Made by a program: the position numbers and the translations under genes | Notes under the pieces: model-generated | Told to the model about the DNA's origin: nothing | The model's input: only the letters and a program-made list of their open reading frames with translations | The model's database searches: none | Assembly (NCBI GenBank): GCA_032207245.1 | Contig: CM063502.1 | Location: forward strand, 133,141,205 to 133,205,204 | DNA length: 64,000 nucleotides | Origin: Pardosa pseudoannulata | Lineage: Eukaryota > Arthropoda > Arachnida > Araneae > Lycosidae | Direction of reading: 5' to 3' | Part shown: positions 38,031-49,550 of the stretch, piece by piece | Numbering within the stretch: the stretch's first letter is position 1 | Layout: every line of letters starts with the position of its first letter

Positions 38031-39387
38031 AAATCAACAAGAAATTCAACCAATGAATGTATAACTACTTTAACAGATAATATTCCAATTGCTTCATCTT
38101 CTGTAGCTGTCAAACCTGAACAGTCTAAAGAGTATCCTGGAGTAATAAAATTAAGAGTTTTTATCAGTAAGCCTTTTTGTAAAGATAATAGTAATCAAAT
38201 TAAATCTCACCTAAAGGAGAAAGTTTCCATTTCATCTGCTAATTTAAATCCTTCTACTGAGTGCCCAAGTAATGATAGTTCTGATAAGGCAGTTAACTTA
38301 TGTGTTAATAAAACAATTAAAAACATCAATTTGAAGAAAGAAAACTCCCCAAGCATAGGGATTTTAGATGACAATGAGGTAGAAAATGTTGCACAGTGTG
38401 TGACAACCCATAAAACTACAGCATCAGGATCAAAATGTAAAAAGTTAAAAAGCAATGTATCAGATATTCCAGGAATCTCAGCCAAAACTGAGAGAAAAAA
38501 TAGTTCCTCTGTTACCTCTCCTCATGATATAAGCAGCCGGGATCAACAGGTATCAATAAACAAATATGTCCATAACAACAATATACAAAAAGATGAGGGC
38601 ATTAAGAATAAAAAACGTAAATCAGATAGTTGTAATGGTGAAACAATGAATATATATTCTAAGAAGAAAAAGAAAAAAAACTTGTGCACTTCAAGATGAT
38701 GTTTGAAATTCACCCATTTCTGATAATATGCCTTATGATTCCAAGACATCTAAGATACCAACTTTCACTAAAGTAAATGATATTGTAAATATTACTGTGA
38801 ATTCTTCTCAATACAAAAATGAAATAAAAAATAGGAAGGAACAAAATATATTCGTGTCTTCTAAAACTGAGCTAAAAACTTATGCTCCCAATGAGAGAAA
38901 ACCTAACGTAATTGATGATAACCCACATCAATTTTCTGATTCTAATGTAAATGATGAAATTCCAATTAATTATGAATTTCCTTCTAATTCTGACTTTAAT
39001 TGTTCACAAGATGACTCAGTTATCATTATATCGGATGATGAATCTTATTTTGATTTTAAGTCTGCACAGACTTATATACATATTAAAAAAGAACCAGAAG
39101 AGATCGATGAAGATATGGAAAATTGTGAACAAATTGAGGATGAGCTTGAGTTTGACGATTTAAATGTCATGAAGCTTGTTGATCAAATGGAAATTGATAG
39201 TAGAGTAGAAAATGTTGAATCGAAACAAGCATTTACTAACATTAATGAATCAGCAAATGTAAAGGAATCTGATTATAATTCATTTAAAAAATCTGAGGCA
39301 ACTGTTAATGATTTCTTCCCTGTACTTTCTCAAGCTTTTGAAAGTGATGATGATGATATGAATGAAAATCTACCACATTTTGTTAGG
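38031..39387 (+). pseudogene. Unit 9 foreign insert
   Basis: Frames 37953-38699 and 38728 onward, as in the consensus unit. Confidence 0.65.
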
Positions 39388-40642
39388 GAGGAAATAGAGC
39401 AGCTGAAAAGGGGTAAGTGCGTTTCTCCCAAAAGTAGAGTAGCGTCTCTCAATGTATTTCTCGATGAAATAGAACTTATGAGAGTAGGCGGACGATTGTC
39501 CAATTCGGACCTACCCGCAAACAGCAAACATCCCATTGTCTTACCAGGTAAACATCCTTTAACTGCAGTCATTTTAAACTATTATCACTTAAAGTACTTT
39601 CATGTAGGATCGCAAGCCCTCTTACATCAGGTTCGGCAAAAGTTCTGGCCTCTTAATGGCAGAAATAATTGTAGAAAGATAGTTCATGGATGTCTAACAT
39701 GTTTCAAAAATAAATCTGCTACAGCTCAACAAATAATGGCTGAGTTACACAGAGAGCGTGTTACACCAACCTATCCATTTAATATCACCGGTGTTGATTT
39801 CTGCGGTCCCTTTGCTGTAAAATATAAAAATCAAAGAAAGGGGACTCTTAACAAAACTTACATTGCAGTCTACGTATGTAAGAGTACTAAGGCCATACAT
39901 TTGGACTTCGTTACCGATCTAACGAGTCAATCATTCATTGCTAGCCTAAGGCGATTTTTCGCTAGACGGGGGAAATGTGCTAGAATTATGAGCGATAATT
40001 CTAAGGCGTTTAGGGGTGCTAACCTCGAAATTAAAAGGTTGCAAAAAATTAGTATTGCTCCCAGATGAAAATTTAGCTAATTTCTATAACACTGAGGGCG
40101 GAGAGTGGAAATTCATCCCACTTAGGTCACCAAATTTTGGAGGAATATGGGAGGCTGGAGTCAAATCGTTCAAGTTCCATTTTAAAAGAATTGTAGGTAT
40201 TCAACATTTGAGTTTGAGGAATTCTTAACGATTTTGACTGAGGTAGAAGGAGTGTTAAATTCTAGACCTCTCACTCCTATTTCGGCAGACTAATAATTTT
40301 GAAATTTTGACCCCAGGTCATTTTTTGGTAGGAAGACCTCTCACATCCCTAGTAGAACCAGATTTAACTGAGATAAATGAAAATAGATTGACTAAGTGGC
40401 AAAAGATTACCAAATATACACAGAAAATAATGAAACGGGACTACCTTAATAGTCTGCAAGAGCGTCACAAATGGAAATTTGTAAAGGACGACGTTCAATT
40501 AGGTACTCTTGTATTAGTTAAAGATGAAAATTTGCCGTCAACAAAATGGCTAGTGGGAAGAATAGCTCAGATTTTTCATGGTAGGGATAACAGGGTAAGA
40601 GTAGTAACTGCACGCTTGCCAAACCAAAAATTTCTGTGGTGA
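39388..40642 (+). pseudogene. Unit 9 integrase
   Basis: Frames 38728-40068, 40016-40228 and 40307-40642. Confidence 0.75.
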
Positions 40643-41443
40643 ATCGCCGAAAGAGCGATAAATGAGAGCCAAAGGCTTACACAGTCTGGCAACCTTTTAT
40701 GTAACCCGGAGAACTAGGAGTTGTAGTGAGATATAGTACAGAGTGGAACGCTGAATAAAGTGTCATAATGAAACGTATTGAATAGTGTAATTATTTTATA
40801 TTCTGTTCACAAAGTAGCAACCTTCTTCATTTCTAAAAAGAAATGTACGTGATGTATGTGTTCTTCCTGTGGAATAACTATTTGTATTGTATATATTTAA
40901 ATATCGAACTTTATTCTATAATTTTCAGTTATTAAGCAGTAACTGCAATTTTTTAAAACGTTTAAATTTGTTATTTAGTATTAATTTCTGTCATAGTACA
41001 TTTATGTTTATATTATTCATGATTAATTGTTTGAAATTGTTAATTTCAACGGCGGGAGTGTTACGAATTGTGAACTATAGATGGCGCTACGCCACAAATG
41101 TAAAAAAGAAAGGAGTTGAACATTGGAATTTTTAAGTAGCAGTGGTGTGGCCGCTAGCTAATAAATAAATTCAGTTTTATTGGTGCAAATGTGTGTTAGT
41201 TGGAATTTTTAGTGAGAAGACAGTATTTATTATGACACTTATTTTCCATGGTCCGTCGAGACACAGCCAGCAATTGGCAAGAATAGAGTGAAATCGAAAA
41301 CGCAAACTCCTTTGTGTTTGTGTTACCTAGTGAAGAATAGAGTGTTTGGATATACCCTTATTAGGATTCATAGAAGTCAAAGGGTAAGTACCCTAATTAG
41401 AAATATTTATTTGTTTAGTAATTAAGACGATACTTAATTTAAA

Positions 41444-42684
41444 ATGTCTCTGAAAGGGCATTTGGCCAAAAAGCGAACTTTGAAAACTCAACTAACAAAG
41501 TTAAGACAGAAAATAGCAGAAAGAGATGTACAAAAATCTGACTTAGAAGTGTTATCAAGTAAATTTAAAGTTATAGAGGTTTAGTTAAATGATATTTTTA
41601 ATGCAGTGTTTGAGTTAGCTGATGTAGAAAAAGCATTTCTGCAAATTTCACTGGCAGAAAAAGATAGAGACGCAGTGCGGTTCCTATTTGTGGAAAATAC
41701 TTCATTAATTGATGTAAAATTGCAGATATACAGATTTCGGCGTGTAAAATTTGGAGTAAAATCGAGTCCATTTCTATTGGCTGCCACAATAAAAAAACAT
41801 TTAGAAAAATATAGAGAAGACAATCCAGAGGTATTTGAAAACTTGAATACATGTATTTACGTGGACGATTTTATTACAGGTCAAGATGGAGTTGAAGAGG
41901 CTTTAAGTATTTCGCGTAAAGCCAAACAAATTATGAATGAAGCAGCTATGAATTTGCGTAAATGGGTAACTAATGATCTTGAATTGATGAAAAGATGGGA
42001 AGAAGATGGATTTGAGATTCATCCTTACAGAGTCGACAACTCTAATGAGAGACTAAAGGTCCTAGGAATGTCCTGGGATATTGTCAAGATAGCTTGAGCA
42101 TAGATGCATGTAGTTTGATATCGTCGCTTAATAACAGAGAGAATACGAAACGCTTCATCCTAAAAACAGCAGGAAAAATATTCGACCCTCTTGGGTTATT
42201 AACCCCATTCACCTTTAGACTTAAATTCTTACTCCAAGAACTTTGGGTTCAAAAATTAACTTGGGATGACGAACTTCCAAAGGATATCAGTGAAGAATGA
42301 GTTAAGTGGTTTCTGAGTGTCTGGATCTAAGTAATATTACAGTTCCTAGATTTGTTCTGAGTCCAGATGCAGATTCGATAGAGCTACATTGCTTTTCAGA
42401 TGCCAGTCAAAAAGCGTATGGAGCAGTTGTCTGTGTTAGATTTGTAAATCAAGGAAGAACTTCTGTGAACTTTATTGCATCAAAGTGTCGTGTTGCATCT
42501 GTTAAAAGAGTTACGTTACCTCGTCTTGAACTACTCGGAACTTTACTTGCAGCTCGTTTAGGTTATGAAATAAAAAAAGGTATTTGATCGAAAGAAAATT
42601 TCAACAATGATTTATTGGACAGATGCAAAAATTGTGCTGTGTTGGATCAAGGGATCAAGCAGTAAATGGAAATCATTTGTTGCC
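41444..42684 (+). pseudogene. Unit 10 gag stub, RT and RNase H remnant
   Basis: RT frame 41606-42097, connection 42094-42300, RNase H 42306-42587 and the third acid from 42607. Confidence 0.75.
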
Positions 42685-43051
42685 AAATCAACAAGAAATT
42701 CAACCAATGAATGTATAACTACTTTAACAGATAATATTCCAATTGCTTCATCTTCTGTAGCTGTCAAACCTGAACAGTCTAAAGAGTATCCTGGAGTAAT
42801 AAAATTAAGAGTTTTTATCAGTAAGCCTTTTTGTAAAGATAATAGTAATCAAATTAAATCTCACCTAAAGGAGAAAGTTTCCATTTCATCTGCTAATTTA
42901 AATCCTTCTACTGAGTGCCCAAGTAATGATAGTTCTGATAAGGCAGTTAACTTATGTGTTAATAAAACAATTAAAAACATCAATTTGAAGAAAGAAAACT
43001 CCCCAAGCATAGGGATTTTAGATGACAATGAGGTAGAAAATGTTGCACAGT
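42685..43051 (+). pseudogene. Unit 10 foreign insert, truncated
   Basis: The frame from 42607 holds VKPE and LKKE and runs 32 bp past the array edge into flanking sequence, stopping at 43083. Confidence 0.65.
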
Positions 43052-44600
43052 ACTTAAAATACAATGATAATACAAAGTACTAAATATAGAACAATATTAA
43101 AGATATTAATGATAAAATAATCAATGATGTAATTAAAATGCAGAAGGCATGTAATTAAGACAATTAAACATTAATTGAATTCCGGCTGAAGATACGGAGT
43201 AAAAAAGTAAGCCAAGTAATTAAACATTAAACAAATATAAGTAATAATATGAATGTAAAAAGTAAGAAAACATTATGAAGTAGTCCAGCGAAAAATCACG
43301 GAAAATGTAAATAAATTGTCGTAAAATCGTAAGTAATTAAGTTATTAACTCACTAACTTGATGTGGATTGGGAAGAGAAGCCAAGATGACGGACCATCCC
43401 AGAGAAAAGAATTGAAGCTGTTGAAATGTTTGTAAGTGTCCGGCAGGAGTTCGAAAATAGTTATTACGCAAAAGTCTGAGTTGAGTTTGAAGAAAGTTCT
43501 TTGTTGCTGCAAAGGATGGCCGGATAATCGGAGCCGGATATGAGTTAGATCATTCGAATGTGCAGGATTCAGGCTTTCCGGAGAGGTCCTTTTGGTTGTG
43601 AGGAGGTCAGTAGTCCAGTAGCTATGAATTTATGAAGTTGAAGATGACGCTGATTATGACTGCAGCTGGAGAAGAGGGTGAGCGGCATTGCTGTATACTC
43701 TTGGGCAGGATAGGTCCGGGAGTTGAAAACAGAAGAATATTCTTTGAGTCCGGGCCGGACTTAGTTGAGGACTGTGGCTGGTACCGTTGCGAAGAGCTGA
43801 ATTTTGGCTATCTCTATAGACTGGTTTGATGATTGTTGGACAATTCGTTTAGGAGATATGAGAGTAAGTTCCAGCTAGGTACGGAGCAAAGTTCTTAAAA
43901 TGATTTAGAAGTCCTGGAGAAGAGCCGGATAGCCGGATAGTCGTGAAACCACGATGGGGATGATGAGCTGGATCTGGGGAGTCCGGAGATATAAATCTTC
44001 AGATCGTACCATCACTGGAACCATATTTTGTTGTCATCTGAGTGAGAGCACCACGGCGAACAGAAGGCTGGCCGGAGAAGTACGAGACTCGTCGCAGAAG
44101 ACCGGAGCTCGAAGTTAGGCTTAAAGAGTTAGAACAGAAAGTTTTTTATAGCTTTTTCACTAATTATAGTAGAAATTAGAAGTTGGACTCCATTTGAAGA
44201 GCTCAATGAGGGCTACAAGTGGATATCAAAATAGAGGAGATACGAGCAAAATTGCCGCGATGAGGGGGGGGAACTCGGAAGATCGAAAAAAATGCGTGCA
44301 ACACGCTTAGCAGTTGGAGAAGGAGCTTCTGCACAGTGAATCGGTACCCAGCTATGTGCGCATGCTCGCGGACTTAGCCTTATTTTTAGGCCGTTTTCTA
44401 CCTGTTCTGCTTCAATGCGCATGCTCATGGACTTTTCGGTACCGTTTCACCGAAAGATTCTGTGGCAACACTTGATACGCTTGGCATAGCAAATGCCAAA
44501 CTTAATCATAACAGTAACCATATTGACAACGTCAAATTAGTAGCCAAACTGTCGCCATGAATTGTGTGTTTATATAGGTGGTGATTAAATGCCGGATTTC
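43052..44600. other. Spacer with a CCGG-rich segment; no gene recognised
   Basis: The first 130 bp are AT-rich. From about 43180 to 44110 the sequence is less AT-rich and CCGG recurs at least thirteen times, often as CCGGA. Open stretches such as 43632-43829 (+) and 44213-44428 (-) show no domain. It could be a dispersed repeat or a non-coding transcript; I cannot tell. Confidence 0.4.
44314..44376 (+). repeat. 55-bp inverted repeat, left copy
   Basis: The core from AGGAGCTTCTGC to CGGACTTA matches the reverse complement of 47773-47826 with three mismatches in about 55 bases. A shorter echo (TGCGCATGCTCATGGACTT) follows at about 44415-44433. Confidence 0.7.
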
Positions 44601-47600
44601 TAAGTTTGTCGATGAGATCAGCAGATTTATCTAAAGTGTTATTAATTACTTTATTTATAAATCAGATTGAAAGGCGGAATATGGTAAAATCTTTTAACAA
44701 CGGTCAGTTTTTTTTATAAATTCCTGCTAAAAAAGCGGAATAAATGTGCTGTTTCCCGTTATTTGTCTTAGAGTTTTGAGAAATTGACTAATGCTACTTC
44801 AGGTTCCAAGAATTGCAGATAAGTAGTAAAATTAATATAGTATTAATAGGAGTGAGTTGTATTAAAATAAGCAAGATATTCTATATAATAATAGCATTAT
44901 TGTATATATTTCATGTGTAATTGTATGTATGGTGTTTTTATTTAATTTCCTGTTATTTGAGATTGTATATGTTATCGCTATGATATTAATATATGATAAC
45001 TATATAATAACTATATAATGTAACTATATAATAACTGTATAACTATATAATAATAATATAGTTATGAGATAACTATATAATAATAATATCTTTATTAAAA
45101 ATGTACGCAGTTGTTTTATTGTAATTTATTCCAAGGTTCTCAGCTGTATTTCCTCAGATTTCTGTAAAGTTTTACAACTTAATGTAGGCAGTACCTAATA
45201 TAATATAAATCTAAAATCTAAGTCTTCAATACCATTTAGTTTTACCTCTTAAAAGTAATGTTTTAATATTATTTACAAATTTGTAAGTTCAATTTAATTA
45301 TGAAAGTAAAAAGTTTAATCTTACAAACCTGATGCATTTTGTTTATATAATCTATTCAAAATAGCTGAAATGTAGTTTAACAAACCAACAGTAACTTATT
45401 CCAAAATTGTCACTATAAATTATGAACTTTTCCAATTTATTTTCTCAAGTATATCATTAAAAAATTAAAATTCAGAACTTTGAAAAATATTGTAAGTAAA
45501 AATTCTAGTTTTATACATTACCTATAAGCTTCTGTGTGTATAACTTTCACAGATTAGAAGATGGTGAAGATAATTTGTTTGAAAATAATTCTGAGAAATA
45601 TATTAATTTATAAAAGAAAAATACGAGAAATCATTTTTCTCTTTTCAGTAGTATAATATTGTATCTGTAATATTATTTTATCATTATTTTGAAAAGTGGC
45701 CCAAGTAGTGAATGGGATAAAATATTTTCAATATTTGCTTCAATGAAATATCTATATTATTTATACATATGACAATATTAATAATATTTTATTTCATATA
45801 TTTCACATGTCTAAATCTTTTTGTGAAAAAAAAGAGCTAAATGAAACTAATTCAATTAATATGGGAAACATAAATTATTATAATAGGATTTATGATTTGT
45901 AAACTGTTTAACTGTAAGGCTGTATATTGAAAAGTATTATCAAATTCAACTCTGAATTTCTTTGGAGTTGGTCTGTTTTATAGATAAGTATTCTGAACAA
46001 AGTGTAGTGAAGGCTATATTATTAAACGATCAGCAATTTATTATTGTACTTTTTTATATCTTTGCACTTTTTCAGTTAGTTTCTCATTTTACTGGACTTT
46101 ATTCTGGAAAATGTACTATTTCCTTTTTCATAAAGTATTTCTTTTCTTCCTTGTAAAATATTTATAGTATATATTTCTAATAGTCAAGATATATGTTGGC
46201 CAAATTTATTTCTGAAATAATTCAAAATTATAATTTGTGAAAATATTATTTTAGTTATTTTAATGTCTAAAATGTTTTGATGGTGGAAAAGCTAGATGAA
46301 TACTTGATAAATACTGCTATAAAGAATACAAGCAGTATTTATTTGAGTGTTTTTTTGGCTATAAAAATTCAAAGCAGTTTTCACACATTTATTATTTTAT
46401 ATTATGTCGTTATTTTTATTTTGTCAACTTTGAATTGTGAACCATATTAATTAAAAATTTACTATCAATTCAATTTCCCTTTTTTGGATTTTTACAACAA
46501 AGTATCATAGAGGAGAGCTAATTTAAACTCATGAACTGAAAACTAATTGCAAAATATGTAAGACTACAGAAAAGAAAAAAATTATATTATGAATGTGGAT
46601 AATTTGTTAAATTGTCAGTATAATTATTTTTGCCAATATCATTATATTTGTATAAACTATTATGATTTCTTGAAATTTTTCTAATCAAACATATATCAGA
46701 TATTAAAAAATCATATAACTTAAAATTTTGTAATCATTAAAAAGCATTCAACAAGTATTTGAAACTGTTTTATGTATTACATAATAAGTAACGTTAATAT
46801 GTAAAGAATGAGTAATACAACAGAAAAAGTCACAAATAAAATATGTGGTAAGTAGAAATGTTAATTAGTATTTACATTCTTAAAAGTTAAAAAAAAAGGT
46901 GAATGTACATTAACAGAATTGTTTCACTGAATAAAGACAAAGAAAATATATCAAAAGTTGGACATTTGTTTTCCACAACTGTTCAAAACCATAAAAATAA
47001 TTTCATAATTTTTAACTTAATCATATCACATGACAAGATGAACTCTTGTGTAGTTCCTATGGCATTTAAATTGTAGTATAAGTTCCTCTGTCAAGCGTGC
47101 ATAACATTATGCAAATTTATTGAATTCAATTTCTAGCTAATACATTGCTTTTAAATAAATTGAAAGCAAAACAAAGATCATGATGATTGAAATATATTTT
47201 TTGAATACAGTAAAATATTAACACAATGTATATAATGTTAAATTTAAAAATAAACTAAATCTAAGCATGCTAAATTAATGAATACAATTTAGATACTTCC
47301 CAATTGGTTTCAACAAAAGTTCCTATTAAAGAGATGATAAAATGAGTTTGTATGAAATAAGAATTAATTTTCAAATCATGCGTCAAGCCAAAATGTTTAT
47401 GTGTATGAGTATAAAATATGTATAAGATTAAAACAATGCTACTGGCAGTTTTTAAATATTTTTTGTGCATTAGAAATGGAATGAAAAATACAAATTTCAG
47501 TGAGAAAATATTAAAAATTATCTTATGTAAAAATTTAAATTATGAGATTGCCAATAGTAAAATCATTAAGTTCTTATCAAAAGAAGTCTTGTTTTTATTT

Positions 47601-47625
47601 TTGCCTAAACATGCTTTGTATTGAA
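44601..47625. other. AT-rich spacer; nothing recognised apart from a microsatellite
   Basis: About 3 kb with very low GC, many A and T runs and only short chance frames. I see no domain, splice pattern or RNA gene. Confidence 0.5.
44988..45092. repeat. Imperfect AT-rich minisatellite
   Basis: Repeated AACTATATAATA-type words with small variations. Confidence 0.7.
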
Positions 47626-47689
47626 TTATTGTTGGCCAACTTGAGCGATTAAGATAACAATATAACAACCTTTATCTAACTTTCTCAAA

Positions 47690-47980
47690 AGTAAAATTAA
47701 TAAAAATGCGCCAACGTCGTCCATAGTGCGCCAACTATTATAAACCTGAACTTGAGCTAAACAGCATAGAAATAAGTCCGGGAGCATGCGCAGATAGCTG
47801 GGTACCGATTCACTGTTCAGAAGCTCCTGTTGGAGAGGGTCGATTCCGAGTAAGAATGACGTCATGCTTCCTGGAGAGTATAGAAGGCCATAGACCCGAT
47901 AGGCAATAGCGATAAGCTTCTGTAACATGGGACTCGCATAGAAAGTGGCGCCCCCGGTGTCAGACTATCGGAACTAAAGC
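47690..47980 (-). other. GC-richer island with a 100-codon open frame, unassigned
   Basis: A frame on the minus strand spans 47626-47928. The island (GGCGCCCCCGG, CGACGTTGGCGC on either strand) contrasts with the AT-rich surroundings and contains the right copy of the inverted repeat. The translation shows no domain I know. It may be part of a dispersed repeat rather than a gene. Confidence 0.25.
47773..47835 (-). repeat. 55-bp inverted repeat, right copy
   Basis: Partner of 44314-44376, in opposite orientation and 3.4 kb away. Confidence 0.7.
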
Positions 47981-48540
47981 ATGGTTACAAGATAAATATG
48001 TTTATCACTCTTTTGGCGACTTTTTTTATGAAGCAGAAAAAAAAAACGACGTAGGGTTGAGGACATACGTTTTATTAAAGCCGTTTTATAAATTGAAAAT
48101 AACGGCAGAAATCACATGCAATGCTACTAATTTTTTCATTTCTTTCTAATATTTCTTAAATCTAATACTGGTTTTTTTATGTAGAAATGACTTGTGGAAA
48201 ATCTCCCATTTAATAATTACTAATATTCATACTTTATTATTTAGAAATTATCCCTTGTAAAAAATTTACCCTTTTAATTGATCTGTACAAATATTTTGTA
48301 TTAATTATGTAAAAACTTACTGCTTTTACAAAAAAAAAGTCAGAAATTATTTCTTTGCCTTTTTTATTTGCAAGTACAAAGTAGTGTAGAAAATGAAAGA
48401 ATTAAAATAATAGTTAATGACATTATTTTATTAACAAAACACTAATACAATATTTTTTTATTACAATTATATTACAATGTACATATTTTTTCATTTCAGC
48501 TGATTTATTAACAAAACACTAAAAATACTAAAATTAAAAT
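47981..48540. other. AT-rich spacer
   Basis: Low-complexity A/T sequence with a local duplication of ATTAACAAAACACTAA near 48432 and 48509. No gene seen. Confidence 0.5.
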
Positions 48541-49258
48541 GTACATAGTGAAGAATTTCTTTCCCTTATAGTCTCGCACAGTCCTGTGAATAAAAATGAA
48601 AAATATTAGTTGATAACAATGGCAGGTTAAAGGATCACACGAAGCTTAACTTATTCAAACACTACACATATTTTACAGATAAAAAAGGTAATTAATTATT
48701 AACAATAAACTATTGATAGTAGAATAAATGTCTAAATGCTCGTTGATACATGATATTGACACTTTATCAAACACTGACCAAAATGTAAAAAAGAAAAAAA
48801 GAAAAAAAAAAAATTAAAAGTATTTATCTTTTTCAAACAATTAGAGCCAAGTAGCCTAAACTCTTCATTTCTCTCGATTCTTATGGAATTGGCAAGTCTT
48901 GCAAAGTCCTGTGTATAATCAACCTGAAATGAAAAATATTAGTTGATAACAATGGCAGGTTAAAGGATCCCAATAAGATTAACATATTCAAACACTACAT
49001 ATATTTTATAAAGAAAAAGGTAATTATTAACAATAAACCATGGATAGTAGAATAAATATTTAAACATGCGTTGATACAGGATGTTGAAACTTAATATCAA
49101 ATCTATTAAAACTTTGTATCAAACACTCGCCAAATTATTTTTAATAGAAAACAGAGAATAGTACTTATCTTTTTCAGTCAATTAGGGTCAAGTAGGGTAA
49201 ACTCACACAGTCCCGTGATTAACCACTCTGTAATGAAAAAAATGAAAAGCATTAGATG

Positions 49259-49263
49259 ATTAC
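49259..49263. repeat. Target-site duplication (left) of the Gypsy element
   Basis: ATTAC immediately before TGTCATATATCG; repeated at 53813-53817. Confidence 0.9.
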
Positions 49264-49429
49264 TGTCATATATCGATACCTGTGCTTCCTTTTTATATCG
49301 ATAACTGTGGAGTATGTAACCGTAACTGTAGTAGTGTAGAATAAAATGTTGTTGACATGTAGCTTGGTAGATTATGCTCTGGTAATTTATTGAACTTACC
49401 TTATAAAATAGAAATATATAAATATGATA
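49264..49429 (+). repeat. 5' LTR of the Gypsy element
   Basis: Contains two TATCGATA palindromes (49271-49278 and 49296-49303) and AATAAA at 49340-49345. It differs from the 3' LTR by C for T near 49285 and by T for C in the last codon-sized block. Confidence 0.93.
49271..49303 (+). promoter_or_regulatory. Paired TATCGATA (DRE-like) sites in the 5' LTR
   Basis: Two perfect copies of TATCGATA start 25 bp apart. In Drosophila this octamer is the DRE bound by DREF upstream of proliferation genes. Use by this LTR is inference. Confidence 0.45.
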
Positions 49430-49447
49430 TGGCGCAGCCGGTAGTTA
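49430..49447 (+). promoter_or_regulatory. Primer-binding site, tRNA-Ser-like
   Basis: TGGCGCAGCCGGTAGTTA abuts the 5' LTR. It resembles the tRNA-Ser primer sites of the 17.6/297 group of Gypsy elements (from memory, not searched). Confidence 0.65.
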
Positions 49448-49550
49448 TTTGTGTAATATCATATTGCTTTGCTGTTAGAAAATTGTAAAAATAAGTTTGT
49501 TTCGATTTGTGTCAAAAGAACTTTCGATTTCACCATTTCACCATTTCACC

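Larger units (their letters stand above)
36362..41018 (+). mobile_element. Array unit 9 (4657 bp)
   Basis: One private change: three bases gained near 37138 (A-run interrupted by G), which adds a lysine codon in frame to the RT. Confidence 0.9.
1..43051 (+). repeat. Tandem array of a one-LTR BEL/Pao composite element (9 units plus a partial tenth)
   Basis: The same sequence recurs head to tail with starts at 1, 4656, 8427, 13082, 17736, 22390, 27048, 31704, 36362 and 41019. I set the phase at the window edge, so the array probably continues to the left. The modal unit is 4654 bp. Every unit carries one LTR and one internal region, the arrangement expected from tandem joining of one-LTR circles or from unequal exchange between LTRs. 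Unit lengths are fully accounted for by a handful of 1-3 bp indels, except the 3771-bp second unit. The array stops mid-unit at 43051, inside the foreign insert. I compared units by eye and by their translations, not by alignment software. Confidence 0.95.
41019..43051 (+). mobile_element. Array unit 10, truncated at the array edge
   Basis: Matches the other units to GTTGCACAG (43042-43050), with a T shared at 43051, then turns into unrelated AT-rich sequence. Only 2033 bp of the unit are present and nothing 3' of this point recurs before the next element. Confidence 0.9.

Noticed and set aside
1..43051. CRISPR-like or multi-gene cluster explanation for the regular repetition
   Set aside because: The period is 4.65 kb with LTR and pol homology; there are no short repeats with unique spacers.
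43632..43829. 65-codon frame as a small host gene
   Set aside because: No homology, no splice context and a composition typical of the CCGG-rich patch.
45962..46156. Short plus-strand frame in the AT-rich spacer
   Set aside because: Length and hydrophobic composition are what chance gives in T-rich sequence.
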